Notes under the pieces: model-generated
Databases searched by the model: none
What the model was told of the DNA's origin: nothing
The model's input: the letters and a program-made list of their open reading frames with translations, nothing else
Shown here: positions 56,505 through 64,000 of the stretch, piece after piece
How the letters are laid out: every line of letters starts with the position of its first letter
Numbering within the stretch: position 1 is the stretch's first letter
Position numbers and translations under genes: made by a program
Source of the DNA: Diabrotica undecimpunctata
Lineage: Eukaryota > Arthropoda > Insecta > Coleoptera > Chrysomelidae
Length of the DNA stretch: 64,000 bases
Assembly: GCF_040954645.1 (NCBI RefSeq)
Contig: NC_092808.1
Span: 80,501,889-80,565,888, forward strand
Reading direction: 5' to 3'

Positions 56505-58200
56505 ATTACAAAATTTTGTCTGCAGGTGGCAAAAACTTGGTTGTCTTCAAAAAGCGTTTTGAATCGCCGCCTGCAATCCAATGCCTCGCAGTCATGCAAG
56601 ATATGGTTGATTGTTTCATGTTCTCCGCTATAGAGTATGTCGATCAAGTCTTCATGAAACAGTTATATTGTATGCAGCTGCCCCTTAACTGGCGTATGTC
56701 AAGTAAGGAAGCCTGTTATGACTCTGACCTGATTTCTGCTTGTGTGCCGCAATACTTCAACCCTATTAGCACATGGCCTTCTAATATACATTTTGTCATG
56801 TGTTTGACCAGGTATATTTTTGCAGTGTGTTAGTTTCAAATCCAGCCTATTTTGGATCCCATAGCCGGATCTGAAACAAAGTATTTTGTAGCTGATGCTC
56901 TTCTGGCAAGTGCATTAGCTCTTTTATTGCCATATAAGCCTCGATGACCTGGAACTCATACCATTGTAACACTGTTATGTTTCGTTTGTCTGTAGAATTC
57001 GTGTCGACATTCTCACACTAGCGTAGAGTCCACCTTAAGGCTTATAAGTCCACAATGGCTGCGTAGCTATAAGTGCATAAATTGATCCGCTTTAATTTGA
57101 AAGTTAATTGCTCTTGTATACTGCAAGATTACAAATATCTTTGCCTTAAATACAGAGGTATGTTCTCCTAGTGGAAAAGAAATGTTGAAATTGTTGTAAC
57201 TACGGAATATTTCTGCACCTGACCCTTCTGCAGTTTTAGATCTGTCCGTATACTAGATATAACGCAGCAGTTTGATTCGAGAGCTTTTTCTGTTCCATTT
57301 CTCTCATGGGCAAATATTTTTTGGATAGGTATTTCAGGCTTCTATATAGGTTCCTTATGGTCATAAATCATTATCCAGTCAGGAAGTTCATTTACCCAGA
57401 TTTATTTGTTATGTTGCTATGTCCTGATCTAACTGGTACGTTGCTCAGGTTTTCTTGCAGTCTACAATATATTTTCCTCGACTCCCCTAGTATAGTTAAA
57501 TATAAAAGGGGGAGATCCAGTAGGACCTTCATAGCTGCTGTTGGTGTGCCTTGATTCATTTGAGGATGGCACTTTTTTGCTGCATCTTTGGCCACCATAC
57601 CACTTATGCATTCGTAATTATGGGGGTTAATACACTGTTATAAATTAAATATAACGTATCTGGTCTTAACACGTAGACACCTTACTTGTCACATGCCATC
57701 TTTTAACAGCTTTAGCTACGTGAGTCTGTATATTAATTACATGCTTTCGTTGTGAAGTTTTAAGAGAGGAATGTTTTTCCTGCATTTAGTATGTCTAAAT
57801 TATGTTCCATAATAAACTGTAGTAATAACTTACCTCTTGCATTGGTGTTTGTACTGCCCCAAGGTCAAATATTGCGCATTACGTTACAGCCAATGATTAA
57901 TTGCAGTTTATTTTTCTTAATGATTTCTTGGCCAATGATTATTAATTACAGTCCGTTAATGGTGGTTGTTCGGGATCACCATATGGAAGATATGATGATC
58001 GTAGAACTATCTCCTTCATACCTCGTCCCTAAATGGTCATTTACTGTCGTTAAGTCCCTGGAACAGAGATTAATCAACTGTAGTGTTTTGATATTTTCAT
58101 TGGCTATTGTGCAAGTCCTTGAGACTTCGGTGGACCAGCTATATATAAGCTCTCTAGCAATACTCGATAGATCTCTTATTTTGCCCTTGTAAACCCAGGG
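56505..58200 (-). pseudogene. R1/I-type LINE relic with RT deleted (endonuclease joined to RNase H)
   Basis: Minus strand, in order. The endonuclease has KIRDLSSIARELIYSW, TVNDHLG, QLIIGCNVM (the IIGCDxN box) and MEHNLDILNAGKTFLS (57,780-58,200). Then comes the end of the RT region, with YLIYNSVLTPII and VVWWPK (about 57,600-57,690) and TPTAAMKVLLDLPLLYL (57,480). Next is RNase H with WVPGHRGLYGNKRANALA (about 56,950). The C-terminal tail has TGHMPVKGQLH and EHETINHILHDCEAL (about 56,550-56,720). Between GKTFLS and YLIYN the whole RT catalytic region is missing, an internal deletion of roughly 1.5 kb compared with the family plan. Confidence 0.78.
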
Positions 58201-59639
58201 CTTTTATTCCAAAGCTAAAATAAACACAAACAACCTTAGAAACTAAAAGATTTATATTCTGTTGAAAATATATGATACTCTGTATTAAAAAAATTATAAC
58301 TGATATATTCTTTGCGTTTGAATTTTTTTAAAATTTTTTATATCTTTTATTATTTTGGTATATGTGTTATAGAAATTAATTATGTACAATAAGTGTTAAA
58401 AGTGAAGTAGTGGGCAACATTTCCTATTTTATAAGTATGTGAAAATATTTAGAAAAAAGTTTAGAAAGAAAGGATAATAGATACACTTTGCCTTCCGGTT
58501 ATGATAAAATTAAAGTACGCAAAGAATACAGCCAAAACTATGTAATAAAAAGAGCAAGCACATTCTTATATAATTTTATTCCTGCAAATGTCAGTGCATT
58601 AAGCAATAGTCCAATCAAGAAAAAGCTTCGAAGATCAATTGAGACTTTTGTTTAAATAAAACAAAGGTTTTATATGCAAAAGTGGTTGTAAAAAACTGCA
58701 GTGGTAGAAAGCCTGGTTAGTTTGTTTAGATGCATGTGAAAGTTGTCTAACTGGTAATTATATAAATTATAAAAACGAAGATATCATACTTTCTGACAAT
58801 AAAGATGATACAAGTACATCAGATGATACCTGATATCAAGAAATTCAAAATATTGACTTTGTAAATGACTCCATTGAAAATGTGGTGGATGAGATGAAGA
58901 AAAAGATTGTGATTGTGAAAAATAATCATTTTACCTTTTATCATTATATTTTCTCATATTTATTTTATTACAACCTTTTTTTTTAATACTTTCTGGATTG
59001 ATAAAATAAATAAAATAAATTATATATGATAATATATAAATAGATAATTTTTAATAAAATAAATAACTTAAATTAATATCATAAAAAACTGCAGTTAATA
59101 CTCAGTAGAAACTGCTTAAAAATTTTTATTCCGAAAAATGTTTTTTTATTTTTTTATATATTTCATTTTTTTTTAATTACAAATTTTTAATTTACTATAA
59201 CATTTATTTACATAGTATTTAAAGTTTTCTTTATATTATTGACTTAATAATTTAATAATTAAACAATATTAAAAGATTACTTACTACATGTTCGCGCGCA
59301 ACTAGGTAGGAGTTTAAAAAACGTCTATATTTCAGAAATTACTGAAGCTATAAAAACATTTACTGACAAATTTTTAAGTTTATTTCGTGGCAATTTAGGC
59401 CGGTTAGGTTTTCTAAAGAAATTTATATTTTTTTTTTATTATTTTTCGAAATACAGTCCAATTTATGAAAAAATAAAGTATAGATTTTTGCAAAATAAAG
59501 ATCTTTTAGGATTGTAAACTTTTTGATTTTTATTAATAAGCACTTTCAGCTTTTAATTCTCAAACTTTCATCCTTGTTGTAATTTTTTTGGGTGTTGGCA
59601 AAATCTTGTATTTGTTAATCGGTCTCGAGAAGTATAAAG
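58201..59639. other. No gene recognised
   Basis: AT-rich. Around 58,500-58,660 the plus strand reads YVIKRASTFLYNFIPANVSA and LRRSIETF, which resembles the end of a retroelement tail, but the match is too short to name. Confidence 0.35.
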
Positions 59640-59861
59640 AAATAATTATTGGTAGAGATGTAATATCTTTCATAAAAATACGTAGGCTTACATGGTCGGG
59701 ACATGACAAATAGAAGTAGAGGTAGACCAAAACTGAGATGGAGGGATTGTGTGGACGAAGAACCGAGGAAGATCGAGGCATTAAACTGGCAACGGTTGGC
59801 AATAGATAAAAACTACTGGCGAAATAGACTGGGAAAGGTTGAGGCCCAACTAGAGCTGTAG
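59640..59861 (+). pseudogene. RTE-type LINE 3' end
   Basis: Plus strand: RGRPKLRWRDCVDEEPRKIE, then LNWQRLAIDKNYWRNRLGKV and a TAG stop, followed by GATGATGA. This is the familiar C-terminal GRPRxRWxDxVEEDL..A.DRxxWR block, and the GATGATGAT tail is usual for such elements. It is severely 5'-truncated. Confidence 0.75.
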
Positions 59862-60539
59862 TACCACTGGTGATGATGACAATTTAGTCCATATTAATAT
59901 ATTTCAAACTAATTTGCTGATAAACTATACATTTCAATTTATATGACAAAATGACGTCGTTACTCATATACATAATTTTATCTTAATCAATAACTTGTTT
60001 ATATAGTTGTAAATTTCTCTTCACAACCACAACCATACTTCACAAGTAACGTCTAAGTTCACTTGTCAGTCTGACCTTATTAATTTAAATGAATTTCACT
60101 TCTTCATCCACGACTTTTCTGGCGGATACCGTTCCTAGGACATAGATATAGTTCTTGTTTCGAGTAGGGTCCAGTATGTTGCCTTATGTATAGTTAAATC
60201 TTATATGATCGACCCCATGTCACATCAATTTTTATTAATAATTTAATATGTAATCTAAAGCTTTATACACCATTTTAAGTGGATATTTTTAACTGCTAAC
60301 TATGTAAGTATTTACCACATTTTTTAATTGACCAGTCAACTTTTAACACCTTTCTATTTGTTACATTACTATGGCAATACTTTTACGCCAAATTTTACGC
60401 TAGTAATTTTTCACTTTACTGTAAGTTTTTTTAAACCATGGTATACATTTAACTGGGAGTTTTTTTTTTAATAATTAATTAATAATTATAGTATTAAATT
60501 TACCCCGACAAAAAGTAAGAATAAATACTTTTAATCGTT

Positions 60540-60770
60540 ATCCAGGCAAGGTGGGTTCAACGGGCCCGAGGCGCCAATTCTTTGATCATAAACCGATAAA
60601 AAAAATTTTATTGACTTTTATGCATCACTGAATTTATATAGTAGTATGTTTCCTTTAAAATAGTTATGAGCTGTTCAAAATATTCATTTTCATTATTGAA
60701 ATTATTGCGCCGAAAGAATTTTGTCACGTAAAGGGGCAACACGGGCCCGTCGAACCCTATTTGTATTTAT
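60540..60770. repeat. Inverted GC-rich motif pair upstream of piggyBac relic
   Basis: GGTGGGTTCAACGGGCCCGAG at about 60,550 and, inverted, GGGTTCGACGGGCCCGTG at 60,731-60,756. A third diverged copy, GGTGAGCCCAACGGAC, lies at about 63,450. They bracket the piggyBac relic and could be subterminal repeats of it or of an older element; no TTAA-CCC end was found on this side. Confidence 0.45.
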
Positions 60771-61113
60771 ACTTACCTAAAGTCTAAATCTTTGTTACAG
60801 AAGTTAATCTGGTAGTCAGGTAATGTTTTTGTGAATTATCTAAACGACCTTTATGACTTCAGAAATCCAATAAGAAAGTCTAAACGTGTAAAAAACAATG
60901 TAAATATCTCTATGATGTGAACAGCAAACAGATGCTTACAATACGTGTTATATCTATTCTTAATAAATTTTAAAAACTGATCAATATTTAAATGCAATAA
61001 TATTGTTAGGTAGGTACCTATACATATTTTAAAATAAATAATGCATTGGCTATCAGTTATTTGAAATCGATGTATTGTCGACAACTAAGCTACTAAAATT
61101 ATATTGAATTATA

Positions 61114-62820
61114 GTGAAAATAGATAGTGCGAATAAAATGTCCCGAAAACCATTGTCAGTTGCAGAACGGCAAGATATTGCTAATAATTTATGGGATTCC
61201 GATGATGAAGAATCTTCTGAAGTAGGTGGCATTGAAAGTGACTTTATAATTAAAGATCATCTTTCGGAAGCAAATGAAGAGGATAATCTGCAATTAGTAT
61301 TGAGTGATAATGAAGAATAATGTGTAGCTACAAGTTCTCAGATTTCAGAGTATGTAATTTTTAAAACTAAGGATGGAATTAAGTAGAAGACTCAATCACA
61401 ATCACAACAATAAAAAGCAAAGTGCACAAAGTAATATTAGCCCCTGGTGAAAGTGTAGATGATCCTGTGGATTCCTTTTGTTTGTTTGTGGACAAGAAAA
61501 ATTTAAACGAAATAGTGAAGTGTACAAATAAAGAAGCCGAAAAAGTCATAGGGATAGAGAACTGGAAATATTGCGACTCTATAGAGCTATATGCCTTTAT
61601 TGGACTACCTTTAACTACAGGGCACCTGAGTGCCAGCATCCATAATGTAGATATACTTTGGAGTAAGTTTAATGGACCTAATATATTTAAAGCTACCATG
61701 GGATTAAAACGATTCAAAAATTTGCTAAGATTTGTTCGGTTTGACGATAAGGACACGAGGTCTGAACAAAGAAGAAAAGACAATTTAGCAGCAATACGCG
61801 ATGTGTGAAATCAAGTCAACCAAAACTTTCAGAAATACTATTTACCAGAAAAAAACATAACGCTAGATGAGCAACTTGTTTCGTATCGAGGTAGGTGTCC
61901 TTTTAAGCAGTATATGCCTTTAAAGCCAGATAAGTATGACATGAAAATAAGATGGGCCTGAGACTCGGAAACATATTACCCTTTAGGTGGAATACCATAT
62001 ACAGCAAAAAACAGAAATACAGTAGCCAAAGGTCTTGCATCTCAAGTTGTAAAGCAACTCGTTGAGCCTTATTATAATTCCAAGAGGAATGTGACCTGCG
62101 ATAACTATTTTACTGATCTTGCTCTTGCACATGAATTACTGGCAAATTCACTAACTCTTGCGGGAACAGTAAAAAAAAAATAAGGATATTAAATCCTCGG
62201 GAATTTCTAACAAACAAGAACCGTTTAGAGCAATCTTCAATTTTTGGATTCACTACAAAAACATCTCTTGTTTCTTACGTTCCGAAAAAACAAAGAAATG
62301 TCCTAGTCCTGTCTACCATGCATCATAATACTTACTGTGTAGATGATGTTGACAAAAAACTCGATATGATACTCAATTATAACAATACAAAATATGGTGT
62401 CGATAGGCTAGACCAAACGGTTTATAAATATATGTGAAAAAGACGAACTAACCGTTGGCCTTTTGCATTTTTTGGGGTAGACGTGGCTGGGGTAGCCTCA
62501 TTTATTTCTTGGATAAATTTACATCCAAAATGGAACAAAAACAAAAAAAACGAAGATTGTTTCTTACAACGACAGTAGAACAACTAGTGTTGCCTTAAAT
62601 TTTGAGAAGAAAATTAAGGGGACTACAATGAGAAACAAAACAGTGTATTGAAAAATGGTTACAGGAAGTTGAACCATACAATAAAAAGCAAAAACTAGAA
62701 AAACCTCCAGTTTTAAGAAGGAAAGGTGTCACATGTACCCAACAAAAAAAAGGAAATAAAAACAAATTTGTGAAATATGCACTAGAAATGTGTGTAACGA
62801 TAAACTGTATAATTAAAAAA
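61114..62820 (+). pseudogene. piggyBac transposase, several stops
   Basis: The acidic N-terminus (61,114-61,320) has SDDEESSE. The next open part (61,422-61,808) has DSFCLFVDKKNLNEIV, ELYAFIGLPLT and LLRFVRFDDKDTR. Then, through stops at 61,806 and 61,959, comes ITLDEQLVSYRGRCPFKQY with the first catalytic Asp. CDNYFTDLALA holds the second Asp (about 62,097). After a stop near 62,181 and a frame change there is GVDRLDQTV with the third Asp (about 62,400), a stop at 62,435-62,437, RTNRWPFAFF, and a Cys-rich end (VTCTQQKK..CTYCYK) like the piggyBac cross-brace. All three Asp codons survive, but the frame is dead. Confidence 0.88.
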
Positions 62821-63356
62821 GTTTGTACGTACTGCTATAAAGAAAAAAAAATGACTTATCTATGGTTTTTTTATTTTTATTGTTTTTTTAACCTAATACT
62901 TAATAAGCTGGGAATAAGCTGGACTTGTGGTTAAGTCCCAACTTAAATAGTAAATTGATATGACAAAATATTAATTAGTAAAATTAGAATAATAATATTT
63001 TTATGAATCATGCGTTTTATTTATTTTGTAAAGATTGCTTTTGTCGGTACTTAATACATGAGCTGCTAATTACCATAATATTTTCTTAGAAGGGTTTACC
63101 CACAATAATAAAAGGCAACAACACCGTAATCTTTTTCAGGGTATGCGTAAACATCAACCCCTCTTTTCAAAAAAAAATTTACAAAAGTTTTTATTTATTT
63201 ATTAATGAAGTCTTTATTTTGCTCCAAATGTATATTACTTGCTAATAAATATTGTGTTTACAAAAGTTTTCTTGCAGTTTATTGTTTTGTGCAAATCCTT
63301 CAGCTAGATCGCACACTCGAGGTAGACCGCATATTATAGTAGCATCTTTTTTTTTT
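61114..63356 (+). mobile_element. piggyBac relic
   Basis: It contains the broken transposase gene (61,114-62,820) and a 3' untranslated part (62,820-63,356). The 3' part aligns, inverted, with 43,380-44,880. It ends near GTAGCATC without the CCC..TTAA end kept in the other copy, so the right terminus is lost. The left limit is uncertain. Confidence 0.82.
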
Positions 63357-64000
63357 AATCTAGACAATTTAAATTTAACTTTAAAAAAAATCAAGAAAGA
63401 ATATTCGAATAATATGGGTAAATATAAATAGTACATTCAAGAAAAGTGGTGAGCCCAACGGACATGAGTTGTTCGATTACGTAAGTAAAATGTGTTGACC
63501 GGATAAGTGTTAAGCAAAATATTTTATTTTAGTGATTGACCAAAATTTTGTTCGATTTTATTTCAATAATAATGTGTCCTTTATACAAAAATTAAAATGG
63601 GCGAATTTAAAAACGTGTTTTTAATGTATTTTTGTCAATTTAATTTCACAACAAGCTAAATCCTCTCTCTGGAGAAACACACTCTCTTTTTGTTTCTTTG
63701 TTTACCTATACTCGGCTTTAGTAATACTGACAAATTTATTAAAACAATAAGTCACTTTAATCATGTCATTTACGTTAATGTGAAATAATTTTAAAGAAAA
63801 TCCAGACCTGACTACAGCGTTGTAATAAAACCTTATGTAGAACATAGTCGCGAGCTCACTAAGCCAACTCAACTTGGAATATTAAAAATGAAATGGTATA
63901 CCAATTTCTTTCCAAATGAATATTTACTATTCTCTGGGGGAACAAACAAAATAATGTAAGCAGGGTTATTCCGAGAAGGGGAAAAGTATTTTGGATAAAG
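63357..64000. other. No gene recognised
   Basis: AT-rich sequence with no supported features up to the window edge. Confidence 0.4.

Noticed and set aside
63242..63436. 64-codon minus-strand frame with CGLPRVCDLAEGFAQ
   Set aside because: It lies in the piggyBac 3' untranslated part; the matching region at 43,390-43,440 is also non-coding.

Overview
The window looks like a transposon-filled intergenic region from an animal nuclear genome, most likely an insect with a large, AT-rich genome. The evidence is the strong A+T bias, long (TA)n tracts, degenerate non-LTR retrotransposons with stop codons and frameshifts, Penelope-like elements (PLEs), and piggyBac, PIF/Harbinger and FLYWCH/MULE-type DNA transposons typical of arthropods. 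I see no convincing host gene, tRNA, rRNA or CRISPR array. Nearly every supported coding stretch belongs to a mobile element, and most are broken.

Layout. 1.2-3.5 kb: a snap-back (inverted) PLE fragment (PLE-2), a solo terminal segment of a second PLE (PLE-1) and a small palindrome, separated by TA tracts. 4.1-4.7 kb: RNase H relic of a LINE. 5.0-10.02 kb: the best-preserved element, PLE-1, with a 778-codon reverse transcriptase/GIY-YIG reading frame on the minus strand and about 1.5-kb, almost identical inverted arms. 12.6-14.35 kb: LINE relic. 15.1-18.1 kb: nested inverted repeats, including a third PLE-like palindrome. 18.7-24.1 kb: LINE relics. 24.2-25.6 kb: a DNA transposon with perfect 24-bp terminal inverted repeats and a DUF7869-like protein. 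27.0-29.4 kb: a LINE with a 16-bp target-site duplication. 32.7-41.3 kb: gag, endonuclease and RT relics of LINEs, a Harbinger MITE and another GIY-YIG PLE relic. 42.5-45.5 kb: an internally deleted Harbinger element, then a piggyBac fragment carrying a nested FLYWCH/MULE-type element. 45.8-47.9 kb: duplicated 765-bp repeats. 49-62.8 kb: more LINE relics, a broken copy of an arthropod repeat-gene family, and a second piggyBac relic that supplies the empty site for the nested insertion.

The main unifying signal is a set of hammerhead-ribozyme-like motifs at PLE ends. Each follows the order short stem I, CUGANGA-like core, stem II hairpin, GAA, a self-complementary stem III (ACGU, AACGUU, ACCGGU or AUAU), then the cleavage-site base. 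At least seven sequence-distinct lineages keep this plan. Stem II co-varies between related copies, and stem III stays palindromic although its sequence changes, which is what a ribozyme acting as a dimer would need. Several of these units sit in snap-back inverted structures next to TA microsatellites.
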